DNA of 64,000 nt. It comes from Darksidea phi. Lineage: Eukaryota > Ascomycota > Dothideomycetes > Pleosporales > Lentitheciaceae. This document shows positions 50,639 through 62,035 of the stretch, piece by piece. The stretch lies in contig JASJFT010000058.1 of assembly GCA_030770425.1 (NCBI GenBank), positions 163,656-227,655 on the forward strand. Reading direction: 5' to 3'. The translations under genes were made by a program, and so were the position numbers. Within the stretch, counting starts at the first letter, position 1. Every line of letters starts with the position of its first letter. The notes under the pieces were generated by a model. That model worked only from the letters and a program-made list of their open reading frames with translations. It searched no databases and was not told the DNA's origin.

Positions 50639-51375
50639 TCCCAAGGATGTGATGGTAAAGGGGACCCGAGGGCGTTCTGGGCGGTTGTGGGTGATGCTGG
50701 GAGTGCTCTGCAATCCTCGTCTTCCGCTGTTCAGCCTATACCTCCCGTTGTAACGCCCATTGCTGTTCCACCTCCATCTATCGTTGTTTAGCCCTCAACT
50801 CCCTTTGCTCCACTTCCACCTGCACCTGCACCTCCACCTCCCATCACTCAGCCGCCTCCCAACAACACAGGCGCTGATAGTGGCAGTAAGATGGACTGAT
50901 ACACCTACCCAATTTTCTTTTCCATAATAAGTTTCTTGCATTAGCGGGGGCGATGGCAGGGAGGTCTCTGGCGTACACGGACGGCTATGGTTATCTCTTT
51001 TTTAATATGGTGAAAAGGATAGGATCTGAGCTTACGGATTGGGGTTTAGTACGTAGTTCGAAAAGATTGATTGAGTTTAATCATGTTTTTGTTTGTCCAA
51101 TAATGAAGTGACAATTGGTGGGCATGTTTGTCGAATGTGAATGGCCTCGGAAGGAATATATTTTGTTTGTCCGCTCTGTTCTGCTAATTTGCCCATTCGT
51201 CTCTTTTGAAAAACATTCAGGAAACGCCACGCTCAAGGTATCGAGCATCGTCTTAACACTTCCAAAAGATGCCTTAGTCTCCATTCCAAGCCCGTAAACG
51301 CCAGAAAGCCCCAAACCGAGAAATCCCCTTTGACCTCCCACCAACAATTCACTATGCTCTCTTACATCTCGGGGC
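50639..51375. other. Intergenic between convergent RAE1 and RAD52, with Pro-rich coding-like sequence
   Basis: 50639-50899 reads in the RAE1 frame as 50 open codons, TAG, 35 Pro-rich codons and TGA. The rest looks non-coding. Confidence 0.4.
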
Positions 51376-53291
51376 TCATGCACTCCCCACAGGCGCAGCA
51401 TTCTCCGTCCCGGCCGGACCACCCGGCCCTTCAACCTTCTGCCTCTTCGTCTCAGGTTCCCCCGTATGTCCGGCTCCGCTCCGCGAATTACTAACATCCT
51501 GCAACGGCGGTCTCTTCATTGGGGGTTTATACGCGTTGCGATTCAAGGTAGGGCTCATGGCCGCGCCTCCGCCACCGGGCATGCCGATCCGCCTATTCGA
51601 GTCCTGCTGCGGATTCACAAAGTTTGTGTTGCCCGGCCTGCCGAAGCTGGCGCCTTGTCTGTTGAAGGGCGCTCCATTGTTGAGGGTGTTGGTAGGAGGC
51701 GCTGGAGTGGCAGGTTGTTGCTGCTGAACACCGATTTCTTGACGCTTGATAGGTCTACTACTGGTATGATCTATCCCCGGCGTACGTTGTTCTTTGGGCA
51801 CGGGGGAGTCGACGTGTGGATTGAACGCTGGAATGTGATTCAACGACGTAGCAGACTCCGGGTTCTGAATTAGTTCGGCTGCGCGGGAGGTTACAAAGCC
51901 AGTTGGCCGGCCCTGTGGTGGGTTCGTTGTTGTTGCTGGCGCTTGATTTGGTTGTGGAGGGGACGGGCGGAGGGGTTGGTTTTGTGGGGCCTGAATATTA
52001 GGGTTTGGGGGCCTGGGGGGAACGTGGATGTCGACTGTTGGAGGGAGCATTCGAGGTCTGGGTTGGTCTGGTCGAGCAGTGGGCTGCTGTTGGCCAGGTG
52101 TTTGCGGCCCTCGCGAGTTTGGTGGATTTGTTTGTGGTCTCCCCGGGGCTTGATTAGGTTGATTATGCTGTGGAGGCGGCTGCTGGGCTCCGTTCTGTGC
52201 TCGTGGGGCCGGGGTAGTCTGTCCACGCGGATTTGGTGGCCGTGGAGGACCACCATTCGTCGCCGGGGTAGTCTTAGTCGATGGCGCTCCGTTTGGTGCG
52301 CTTGTTGGCTTAGCTGCTTCGATCGCTTTCGGGGCTTCTTCTGTGGCGACTACCGTCCCGAAGGAGTACTCGTCGTGTTGTTGCTCAGCGATCTCCACTC
52401 CATCGAACAGATTCCCATCAAACTCATCATCAAACTCGCCGGCTATCGATTCGCTCAAATGATCGGTTCGTGTTCTCAAGATAGCATTCGTCCTAGCGGG
52501 CATCTGGTCTGGCTCTCTTTTCAACATTGCCGTCTCTTCTGGAGGTGGCAGGGCGTAGTCGGGGTGTCTGTAAAGATTCGCCTCGTCAAACTTCCTCGGC
52601 TTGACCTTCATGGCTTGGGCCTTCTTGAGGTATTCCTTGTCGTAGAGACAATTGCCTAGGACATTGCCAAACGTGCGGAGAGCGCGTTTTAGGCCATCGG
52701 TGGCCGCTTCTTTCTTTGCTTTTTCGAAAGATGCCGCTTTACTTTTACCATTTTCGATAGAACCGTAGCCAATGTCCTGATAACTATTAGACAGAAGCTC
52801 CGGTGAGATAAACAGCGTCTTTACCTCATGATATGTGCCATCCTTCAGCGTTATCCGTACAACGATCGAAAGCCCCAGGCTGACCTTGCCATTTTGCGGG
52901 TTCTCGTCCACCTGCAAGTATCAGCACCTGCCCTCAATTCTCTACAACACAAAGACATACGTAGTCAATCTGCACCTGTCCTAGCGAGCTAGACCAGCCA
53001 TTGAAACCAAAGACTTCATTCGCAAGCGCGATCGCCTTATTCCCCTCCAGATATGCAACCCTGCCACCTCCATTTCCTGGTCTCTGCGAAATGTATTCGG
53101 GGCCCAGTTGTTTATTAAGTCTGCTCTGTAGCGTGGCGATTTCTTGTGCGGTGAATTTATTTACGACGCGTTCTTCGAAAGGGTTCTTGACGTCGCCGTT
53201 GTGGTACTGGTCGCCGGGACTAAGTGATATTAGTATGAAGAAGCTTCAGACACAGACAGTGCGGGACGGCAGCAGTTACTTACGCAGGCAT
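51376..53291 (-). CDS. RAD52: RAD52 recombination mediator
   Basis: Exons 53291-53284 (8 bases), 53219-52961, 52911-52825 and 52776-51376 give 584 residues. The first two exons join as [20 protein letters not shown]. The conserved strand-annealing domain follows: [41 protein letters not shown], then [20 protein letters not shown] across the last intron, and [21 protein letters not shown]. The C-terminal ~350 residues are Pro/Gln/Asn-rich and disordered, as in other fungal Rad52 proteins, where RPA and Rad51 contacts lie. It anneals single strands and loads Rad51 in homologous recombination. The last intron (48 bases) is in frame and stop-free, so unspliced mRNA would carry 16 extra residues inside the annealing domain. 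Confidence 0.95.
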
Positions 53292-53690
53292 AGTCGCGGC
53301 GTCAGTGTGATGTGGGCATTGGAATATCTTCAAGGTGAGGTCGGAGGCTAGTGGCAGATGACGCGCTCGGATGGGAAGGCACGCGCCGCGGTAGCCTGAT
53401 CACGTGCAACACCACTTCCAGGACTGGGCGCCAGCATACCGGCAACAACAGAGCGGACAGACTGGCCAACGTAGCAAAAACCTTTAAGTTACTGGTGAAA
53501 TATGCTTGATTCAGGCGCAGGAATTAGGTGGCACTCATCCTGTATAAACTCCAATGTATCCAAAAAAAATCGCCATTTCTAGCAGTGCCAACACCCAACG
53601 CCTAAAAATGCAGCCAGTCTTGAATCGAGAAATCCGATGTCTCCAGGTACACGCAACCATAGATATAGACACCAATAGAACGGATTAATA
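53292..53690. other. Short intergenic region, RAD52 promoter and KEX1 3' flank
   Basis: Contains the RAD52 upstream region and, near 53560-53690, likely KEX1 3' UTR. No gene seen. Confidence 0.35.
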
Positions 53691-55721
53691 TCACGACTTT
53701 TCCCGTGCGGCCATTCTTCGGTCGCGTTCGCTCCCGCTACCCTCACCATCGCTACTTGCACCTCCTAAGCTGAACGAAGAATCATTCAGCGGTGCCCTGT
53801 TCTTTTCGCCCGCTCTCCTATTCAGAGGCTTCTTCGCCCCGTCGTCTAGACCATCAAGCTCTCTCTCGTCAAAATCGGCCGCCTCAACGTCGCGCCTCCG
53901 ATCGCCTCTTCGGAAATTGTCAAGGCCCATACCCATGATCAGAGACTCGCGACCTTCTTCGCCGTCAACTCCCTTGTATCCGGCTCGGGCACGGCGGCGG
54001 CGATCACGCCAGACGAAGAAGCCAAACAAGCCGGCCGCAATGACGACGACAACAAGTGCAACTTCTCCTGAGCGATAGTAAGCCTTCCATTCTGCTTCTT
54101 TAAGTGCCTTTGTCTTGTCTTCTTCCGCCTTCGTGGAGTTGGGATGTCCCCCAACACTCACAAGTGGGCCCTTCTCGCCGTCAAGTCGGCTGTCGGAGGG
54201 ATCGCCACCGATAGCGCTGATATCGACGCCCATGAATCGGTCAAGCATATCTCGCGTACGTCTGGGGTAATCGAAGGGCACCATGTGGCTGGAGTTGTAG
54301 AAGACGACATAAGTCAGGTTCCTGGCCTCCTGGTAAGTACCTGCTGCCTCGCCTTCAAAGGTCCAGTCGCGGATCGGTGCCATGACGCTAGGAGCAGTTT
54401 CGAAGCCTTTGGCGCCATTCCACTCCATGTTTTTGATCATAGCTTCGGTTCCAAGATGGTTGCAGATGAGGTCCTGATCCCCAGAGAACAAAACAATAGG
54501 GATTTGGGCCAGCAACTCAGGCAGGAACGAGACAGTAGGCGGGCTATTATCGGCGCGGAAGTGTGAAGAAACGGCACCGTTGCACTCGGTCCAGCCCGTC
54601 TTCTTGTCAGGGTTGATATGAAGGGCCTGGATCACGTCCTGGCGATGAAGGTAGGGAGTGACAGTGGCAAGATCCGGGGGCCAGTTCATTCCGCACGAAC
54701 TGTCATCCCGTAGACGAATGTCGTACATGTTCAGACACTGCTGGTCGCGGTCTGCCTTGGTATCTTTCGTCTCTGCGAGGATCGAGGTCATGATGGTCTC
54801 GCACGCTGCAGTGTCCACCTTGTCCTTAGCGCCAGCGTCTAGCAGTTGGACACATGCATTCTGCTGGCTCTCTACACGTGCTGCTGCTTCTGTCCCGCCT
54901 TGTATGAGACCCCTTTCATATGCGAAGGGAAGATAGGCCAGATATTGGTCAACAGGTGATATCCACCCATTGCCGATGAGAAGGCCCTTCAGCGCCCACG
55001 GTCGCTTCTGGGTATTCTTGTTCCGGTTGAGAATGCCACGCGCAATATAGGGGATGTGCTGGCCAGCGTACGATTCTCCGGCAATATAGATCTGTGCTTG
55101 TTAGCTTCGAACCGTGCCGGGAACGTTTCTTCGATTTCTACTTACGTCGTCGTGCTCATACTCTGGGAAGAGCGCAAACCACTTCTCCAGGAAGATGATG
55201 AAATGGTCGGTCATTTGGTCGAGTTCACTGAGGAAGCTATCGGTGTTGACATAGCTGAACCCGGTCCCGACCGGGTTGTCCACGAAGAGCAAGTTGGCGA
55301 ACTCGTCCCACGAGCCGTTGTTGTACTCCAGCTTGCCGCCTTCCCGCACTCTGTAAGGTCCGATCTCCATCAAAGCACCATCCATGCTACTGCATCCGGG
55401 CCCGCCGTTGAGCCAGATGACGGTGCGCTGTCGGTTGGCTATGTGGCGGTTCTGGTAGTGCCAGAAGAACAGGTTGCCGTTGTGCGCCGAGTCGACTTCA
55501 ATATGCCTGTACAGCATTAGCGGACATGATCCTCGTCCATGTCGAAAGGCCGCTTACCCAGCGTGCATCTTCAGCAGTGGCTGTGGCGCTCCCGGGAGCT
55601 CATGTATGTAATAGTCGGCCTGTGTCTTGTCTGCGGCGCTTCCGGGCAGCCATGACAGCGAGCAGAGCAGCCCGCCCAGCAGAGCAGTCCGCCATCGCGA
55701 CGACGCGGATGTGAAAAGCAT
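53691..55721 (-). CDS. KEX1: KEX1 Golgi serine carboxypeptidase
   Basis: Exons 55721-55558, 55506-55146 and 55091-53691 give 641 residues. A signal peptide ([19 protein letters not shown]) starts the protein. The S10 peptidase domain shows [13 protein letters not shown] (oxyanion region), GESYAG with Ser182, [13 protein letters not shown] with Asp382, and [12 protein letters not shown] with His444, so the catalytic triad is complete. A transmembrane helix (residues ~518-536, [18 protein letters not shown]) is followed by a ~105-residue acidic and Arg-rich cytosolic tail, as in KEX1. It trims C-terminal Lys/Arg after Kex2 cleavage of secreted precursors such as pheromones, in the trans-Golgi. 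The start was chosen for the signal peptide. Confidence 0.94.
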
Positions 55722-56785
55722 GGTGATGTTGGTGTCGGTAGAGAGACAGCCGGAGAAAGATGCGGCGCTCCGTCGCTATTTCATGGATCTCGGACTTGTA
55801 GAATGGCCACGGGGCCGAGGGGTGGAGTGTGGTCGAGGCAGAGCAGTTTTGGCGCTGGGGATGTGCGTTGCAAAGAACAGTCCGGACACAGTGAGGCTCG
55901 GCGAGCAAAGGGATAGGTGGCACCGCCGCGCTCGGGAAAGCTGACAGGGCGCGTAGGGATGCGGAAGGCAAGGCGACTGGCACGCGATGGCTCGCGCAGG
56001 ACGGAGGGGGGAAGTGAGGGAACTCGAGGAGAGAGAAGACGTGAGGTAGAAGGAACGGCGGAATGTAGGATACGAATTAAGGACTCTCGCAGCGAGGCCG
56101 CGCGGGACGCTGTGAATAGCTCCGAGATCTTTGTCTCGGGCCTACTGCGCTCTCAGTACCGTCAGCCATCCACGGGGCCAATCACAGGCCGGCCCCCTGC
56201 GCTCGGCTGGGTGCACCTCCGCGTCTCGAGTGCACCTCCTGTCCAACATGTCTTCCTACGTGCCTCTAACACTGCAAAAGCGTTACGGCCTGCTTCAAGC
56301 ATTGTATCACCTGGGTTATCAAGGCCTGAGGCAATGCACAAGCGACGATCCAGGATACATAGCTTAACGAGCGGGCCGCTGACTCTCTGATCGCCTCGGC
56401 GCCAATCACAGCCGTCTCATCTGATCTTCTCTGCGTGCGAGGGAACCGCCGGGCTTGATTCATTTCCACGTCTCGATCGCCTGGAGCAGCCCCCGTGGGC
56501 CTCCGCCCAAGAGGCTATCCCGCCCATCTGGATCGACTCTCGTAAAGCTACCGTAATCGGCACGTCTTTGCTGGCATCGGGCGCTTGCATCCGCTTCGAT
56601 GACCATCACAGGCTTCCCACTATCTCGTCCATCTCACATGGGAATCGTTTGCCAAATCCAGCGCTACTAGAACTGCCCGAACAGGCATGCCTTCAACATG
56701 TCGTAGAAGACTGCGTGCCACAGTGGCGCAAACCCATCCTCGTGGCATTGCTTGCCTTGCCATCCCGATGCACAGCCGTAACAAC
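55722..56785. other. Intergenic between KEX1 and SFM1
   Basis: About 1 kb including the KEX1 promoter. GC-rich ORFs here lack family features. Confidence 0.4.
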
Positions 56786-57680
56786 CTACAAAAGGTCGTC
56801 CAGGCTTTTTGCCGAGTCCTTTATAATGAGATCGACCATCCCCTGTCGGATCAGATAAGTACATTAGCCTCGCCGAAACGCTGCGTAAACGACGCACTTT
56901 AGGCTCTTACCTTTGGCATTATCGGCCGCCCATCTTCGCCTTTCACATAGCGAAACGGCATTTCCGTGCTCTCGTGCTTGCTGATCTTGAGCTCTGGGTG
57001 GTCGATGTACGGAACCTTGTCAACGGCCACTACGCACCGTCAGCACCGCACATGGCGAGGTTTGTCAACTGAGCAGAAGCAACGCACCTCTGTCCTGCAC
57101 AACAATCCTCGTAACGCGCACAGCAGTGTCGGTCGTCATCTGCACTGGCCCCAGGCGACGTCCCTGGTAGCCCTTCTTGCGCAGCTCCGAGGTTCGATCT
57201 GCAAACGAAGAACATGTCAGCCGACTTGCGACAGCGCTGCCACCCTTCCCACTGCAGTAACACACACCTCTGGGCGGATCGTCTCCTATGTTAGAGTCAG
57301 TATGTCCAAAGAACTTGTCATCGGAGACAAGGGCAATATGGGGACCTACCAAGAATGCCGCCGAACAGGAAAACCTCGAATAAATCACCATCCTCCGGGC
57401 TAAGGTCCTTGGACGCTGCGGGGTCGAGCAGACATACTTTGTCTTTCTTGTCGGCATACATTTCCTCAATGCCCCGCGTCTCGACGTTCAAGCCCTCGGC
57501 TTGCTGCAAATTTGCAGGCAGCTTCAACGAGGTGGGTACGGAAGAAAGCAAAAAGTGAGCGCCCGTAGCGTGGCATTCCGAGGCTATGGCGGAGTATTCG
57601 AGAGAGGACCACTCCTCCAGCTCCGGATCCAGGTGTTCGACCACGAAGGTCTTGCCCACAGAAGGTTTGAGGTTTGCCAT
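56786..57680 (-). CDS. SFM1: SFM1, SPOUT-type arginine methyltransferase for ribosomal protein uS3
   Basis: Exons 57680-57350, 57285-57268 (18 bases), 57198-57088, 57029-56911 and 56842-56786 give 211 residues, against 213 in yeast. Landmarks are FVVEHLDPELEEWSSLEY near the N-terminus, VCLLDPAASKDLSPEDGD and FEVFLFGGILGDDPPRDRTSE, where the short exon encodes GDDPPR; then QMTTDTAVRVTRIVVQD, VPYIDHPEL and the C-terminus GMVDLIIKDSAKSLDDLL. This is the DUF431/SPOUT fold that binds S-adenosylmethionine in a trefoil knot formed by the GGILGDDPPR to MTTDTAV region. In yeast Sfm1 monomethylates an arginine of Rps3 in the cytosol. All motif blocks are present, so it looks functional. Confidence 0.9.
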
Positions 57681-58865
57681 TTGCAGGAGGGGATGCAGAA
57701 GCGGTGCCGGCGGGCCTTCTCTTGGTGTGGGGAGTCAGCTGGGCATGCTGGGAAAAGCAATTGACAAATCAAAATTGAACCGTGCCTCTACAGCTCTCCT
57801 TTCGGACAGAGTTTGGTCGCTTGGGCAGGGCGGGGCGCCAATACAAAGCCGTCTCCTGACAGTTTCCTGGTCAATTGCAGTAGCGATGTGCTGGGCAATA
57901 TGAGCTGCTTGTAGACGGGGAGGTCTTGTGGCCGCACAAGACGATGGGCAGTGATACACGACTTCAACTATTACTATGCGGAAGCACGACAGGGCGGCAT
58001 GGGAATGGAGGCGACCCTGGCGATCAGTGCCAATGATGAGCACGCGTGACGCTGTATCACCAAGCCATGGCCGTGAATGGCCAAGTGAATGGACAATCGG
58101 GCCCTCTGCAACGCTTGCCTGCTCCATCTTCAGTCTCCCAACTAGGATTCCTGCAGTCGTGTGCCCAACCTTGTCGCTGAGTGAATTACCTCGCAGAAGC
58201 AGCAACAGTGTTGGTAATAGGCCCACTTGCACCTCTTCCCTACATATCTTGCTGCATTACCCCACCTCTATTGAGCTTCCCCATCACCAAACAGACCACC
58301 CGCACGCCGTCTGCTCACATTGCCTCCTCCCCTTGCGCTTCCTTTGTGGCAAATTTGACCTCTACACCGGCTCCACCTCGCTGGCCTCCGCTAGACTTGG
58401 CCGGACTTCGCTGCTGGTCTTCGCAGCGGTGCCGTCTCTCGATTCGGAACCTCGGGCTGCAGATCTTATCGCAGGAGGGGTCGCGTCCACTTCCTCTCGT
58501 CCCAAACGCCACGACGACGCGAACACTTGAAACATAAGAGTCAGTCACTACGCTCTGAGCTGGCAGACCGCAGGCAGAAGCAAACGCTCGCCCACGCTTC
58601 ATCGCCCAATCGTCCAATCGCGTGTCGTCGCCGCGCTCGGTGCCCATAGCGACGAGCATTATTCACTCTGCCCTTGTCCCTGCTATAACGTGGTCAACGC
58701 GAGCCAACGACGTCGAAGTTTTTAACGAGCTCGACCCTACATTCTTTCCCTGGCGACAAGCGGACAAAGAATAAACACACACCTCGCCCACCGAGCAGCG
58801 AGCAGCAACCTCCATCCGTCCACGTCATTCGCAATCCTCTACCACGCACATCCGCAGCCGCAACA
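57681..58865. promoter_or_regulatory. Divergent intergenic region between SFM1 and IGO1
   Basis: About 1.2 kb between two start codons facing away from each other. No gene seen. Pyrimidine-rich sequence near 58680-58860 fits the IGO1 leader. Confidence 0.35.
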
Positions 58866-59440
58866 ATGAATCCGCACCAGCAGAACAAAGTGGACATCAG
58901 CGTACGTCACCGCCTATCCCTTGCGTGAGCTCGCCATAGGGACTACCACCCCCTCCGCAGCTCCCGCAGCCCTCGCTGAACTGCAGCAGACTCTAACATG
59001 CTGGCACAGAAAATGTCCCCGGATGAGGCCCGCCTCTTCCGGCTCTACGGCAAGCTGCCGAACAAGAAGGACCTACTGCAGAATAAATTGAAGGTACATT
59101 CAACCACCCCGCAACTTTTGCCGCGCCCTCTCGCTAACGGCTGACCTCGCAGGAGCGCAAGTACTTCGACAGCGGCGACTACGCACTCTCCAAAGCTGGC
59201 AAGGCCTCAGACGTCGGCGTTACCCAGATCGGCCGCGAGCATCCAGTCCCGGAGAAGATCCCACACATCGCCCCACCAACACAAAATGGACAAGGCCAGA
59301 ACGGCCAGGAGAAGGGCCATATCAGCGGCAGCCCTGTCAAGGAACACACCTTTTTGCACCGCGAGACAAGCTTGAATAGAGAGACAACTGCTGAGGACTT
59401 TGAGAACGAGGAGCAGAAAGAGGAGGCCTCCGAGGCATAG
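58866..59440 (+). CDS. IGO1: Endosulfine/ARPP-19 family PP2A-B55 inhibitor (IGO1)
   Basis: Exons 58866-58901, 59010-59093 and 59153-59440 give 135 residues. The conserved core is SPDEARLFRLYGKLP, then ERKYFDSGDYALSKAGK, with Ser47 in FDSGDY as the site phosphorylated by Greatwall/Rim15-type kinases. The C-terminal half is polar, Glu-rich and probably disordered. Once phosphorylated, such proteins inhibit PP2A-B55 and so control entry into mitosis, quiescence and mRNA protection under nutrient stress. The length and motif spacing are normal for filamentous fungi. Confidence 0.93.
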
Positions 59441-61029
59441 GCACTGCCTCTGGCGTCCTGCTTTTGTAATCTTCGCGCTTTGGAACTGGCCCAGCCCTAT
59501 CTTATGGCTGGCCCCAGAATGTGGCTTCCGCCGTATCTCTTTCCAGCCTTATTTTCTTCGGAGTAAACGGACTGTGGATTCGGAAACGGCGTTCCCGGCT
59601 GATATCGCGCCTCTCTACGACAAGCTCGCGAGTCCCCAGGCTGTTCACATCATACAACGGACAGACCATCATCTCCTTGCTTATCGAGCGAAGGTTCAGG
59701 GACAGCGGATGGCAAAGTTCACTTCATGTATAGTCTATTTGGTATGACTGCTATTGGATCGCATCGGATGGTTATCAGAACTGATTGAAACGGCCTTAAG
59801 ATGCGTGTCTCACCATGTTCGAGGCGAGTAGGGTATGCATATGCAGATTGAATTATCTATCCAATAGCATCGGCCATGTTGCAGCCTTTTCTTTCTCCCA
59901 TCATCATCGTTATTAGCATCATTTCTACATTGCTTGTTCTTGCTCGTCTGGGATGGCTCGAGTCGATGTAGCCATGTGTCGCTGTTGTCTTGATGTTAAA
60001 ACCCACGACTCCTCTTGAGTCTTGAATCCACTGCTATCACCCATTCTTCCTGTATTGTGATAAACTCTACCTTTCCATCCCGCCATTATGACGCATAAAT
60101 CACAAAACCTTTTGACACCCTGCACGCCATCCTCCCACAGCCCAGCGAGCGGACTACTTCATTCCTCATACACTCTTACAGCCGTAAAACGTTTGAAGTA
60201 TATATACTAATTGACTGTACGTCTGGTGGTGTTGTTCTAGAACATTTGAGCGGTGGCAATGTCTGGGTTACGCTGCTTTGTTGGGGGGGAAATGGGCAGA
60301 TCTGGGGAAACGTCGAGATATCGGTATGGGTTTTGAAAGTAGAGATGGGAGTGGGGACAAAGAAGGAATGGGGTTGGCGTTCTAGAGTGATTTGTAGGTC
60401 TATTGGGGGATTGTGTATTGGAAGCCAATATTTGTCTTGGGACGGACTGGGGTGGAACGAGGAAGAGAAGGAAGAGAAATGCTTAGTTGCTAAAGATAAG
60501 TATGGTTGGGTCATGAAGGGGAAGGGGCTGGTAGGGTGGGTGGAAAATTCCTTGGACTAGGCGGGTGATGTTGGGAGTGTGGAAAGCTAGGTCAATGGAG
60601 AGTTTGGAGTCGAAAATTTGGAGATGGAGTGGGGAGCGTTTGGGTGAAGAGATGTATGGAGATGAGGAGGTAAAGAGGTACGTTTGGGGGGTTGAGAGTA
60701 TGAGAGGCGCTGATGCAGTGGGTGCACTTGTTAGATGGGTATACGACTAGGGTTCGGGAACACGGTGTATTACGGGCAAGAGGGCTGGGTACGACAATGG
60801 GGTGAAAAGACAGTGTGACTGTTTACTTGCGAGGAATACTTTGAATTATGGCGAGTACTTGGCGCTAGCTTTAGTTTCTCAATCGAGTGTTGGTGTATGG
60901 AATATCCTTCGCTAAGCTTCTCGTTCCTATTCACCTCTCTTCTGAACTCGCTTCATCTCCCACCGAGACGATCGTGAGCCTCCTCTATAAGGGCAAACCA
61001 TTACCATGCGCTTGATACCTAGGTGCATA
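59441..61029. other. Intergenic, no supported gene
   Basis: About 1.6 kb. A G/Trp-rich plus frame (60246-60560) and a following 61-codon frame (60565-60750) sit in a G-rich strand; they have no recognisable motif and are probably chance ORFs. Confidence 0.4.
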
Positions 61030-61881
61030 CTACCCAACAGGCTCAGTAGTGCTCTTCTTCCACTCCTTCCACTCCGACCCCGCAGCTTCCAAGTTAGCCC
61101 GCTGGTATGTATACGTATCCACCCTCTGCACTTTAGACTTCTCATGCCATACCCGCGGTCCGTGGAACTCAAACACCACCTTCTTAGCCTCATCCGCACA
61201 TCTCAACCCGCTCTCCTCCCATGTCTTCACGGCATCGTTTTCGTCGAGCGTCTTGTTATCGGCGTAGTCGCCTCTGAAATTGATGCTACTGCCCGCCAAT
61301 GCAGGGAACATCGACAGAAGGGATAACGTGTCGCGGAAGACTTGGGACCAGGTAGGGATCACTGCGCCGTGTGTATCGCTGACGACCAGGCGCATGAACA
61401 CCCTCTTGACGCGTCGGAAGAGTGTTGGTGGCGGCAACTGGACTTCGACGTGCTTCGGATGCGTCGAATATTGGCATATCACAAAGACCTTGTCCATCAA
61501 CACGTCTAGGAACTCGTCTCTCACCGATCGATTCAAGTATAGAATCTGTGTGGGGAAGATGTGGTCGTGGGTCACGTAACAGCCTCCTGGCGCCACCTTC
61601 GGTTCGATGAGGAGGTTGTATATTTTCTGGCGGAGGGTGGACGGGAGGCTGGTGAAGGGAAAGGTGCCTGGTGGGGTTTTCTTTAGCCGGCCTAGAACTT
61701 CGAGGGCGAACCATTCGCCTTCGCGGCGTCTTTTGAAAGTGCTGAAACGGTTGGCAAATCTTGCGCGGTCGGCATCTGTGCAGATTTGGTTACAGCATTC
61801 GCACCAGTCTTCATTGTTGTTGGTGTTATCGTTGGGTGAGCGTGGTGCGGTTGCTGCGGTTGGAAGGTCTGGGGTTGCCAT
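61030..61881 (-). CDS. Hypothetical fungal protein with F-box-like 'LPSTLRQKIY' motif
   Basis: One open frame; the ATG at 61881 (MATPDLPTAATA) gives 283 residues and an upstream ATG at 61902 would add seven. I prefer 61881 because the outer ATG overlaps sequence that may belong to the neighbouring copia LTR. The N-terminal region has a Cys cluster (WCECCNQIC). Next is FTSLPSTLRQKIYNLLIEP, an F-box-like helix, then PTQILYLNRSVRDEFLDVLM and KVFVICQYSTHPKHVEVQLP, as in a large fungal family of short F-box-like proteins of unknown role. The C-terminus is helical and charged (ANLEAAGSEWKEWKK). Intact here, unlike the related-looking gene at 38616-39473. Confidence 0.6.
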   Translation of the reverse strand: MATPDLPTAATAPRSPNDNTNNNEDWCECCNQICTDADRARFANRFSTFKRRREGEWFALEVLGRLKKTPPGTFPFTSLPSTLRQKIYNLLIEPKVAPGGCYVTHDHIFPTQILYLNRSVRDEFLDVLMDKVFVICQYSTHPKHVEVQLPPPTLFRRVKRVFMRLVVSDTHGAVIPTWSQVFRDTLSLLSMFPALAGSSINFRGDYADNKTLDENDAVKTWEESGLRCADEAKKVVFEFHGPRVWHEKSKVQRVDTYTYQRANLEAAGSEWKEWKKSTTEPVG

Positions 61882-61910
61882 ATTTACACTCTTCTGCTGC
61901 ATGTTAGCTA

Positions 61911-62008
61911 GGAGACCCTATCATATAGGACCCCATTCACTCTGCCTAAGCACTGTCACCTAGGGAACCTTATCATACATAAGGATTCCATTCACACTGC
62001 TTGAGCAC
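61911..62008. repeat. Two imperfect tandem copies of a ~45-base unit
   Basis: 61911-61954 and 61964-62008 share TATCATA, then an AGGA-type block, then CCATTCAC, CTGC and a final AGCAC, with a period of about 53 bases. The copies differ at several positions, mostly transitions. They lie just upstream of a TATATAAGG box and before the copia gag-like region, so they may be U3 repeats of its long terminal repeat. Confidence 0.55.
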
Positions 62009-62026
62009 GGGCCTCTCCACTCTCCG

Positions 62027-62035
62027 TATATAAGG
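62027..62035 (+). promoter_or_regulatory. TATA box, probably of the copia LTR
   Basis: TATATAAGG stands about 165 bases before the first gag-like ATG (62192) and faces the element. The position fits an LTR promoter; this is inference. Confidence 0.4.

Noticed and set aside
51943..52659. 238-codon plus-strand frame
   Set aside because: Shadow of the Pro/Gln-rich RAD52 tail; Trp/Arg/Leu-rich composition is the complement of Pro/Gln codons.
60246..60750. Two plus-strand frames rich in Gly and Trp
   Set aside because: Lie on a G-rich strand, no motif, no consistent splice between them.
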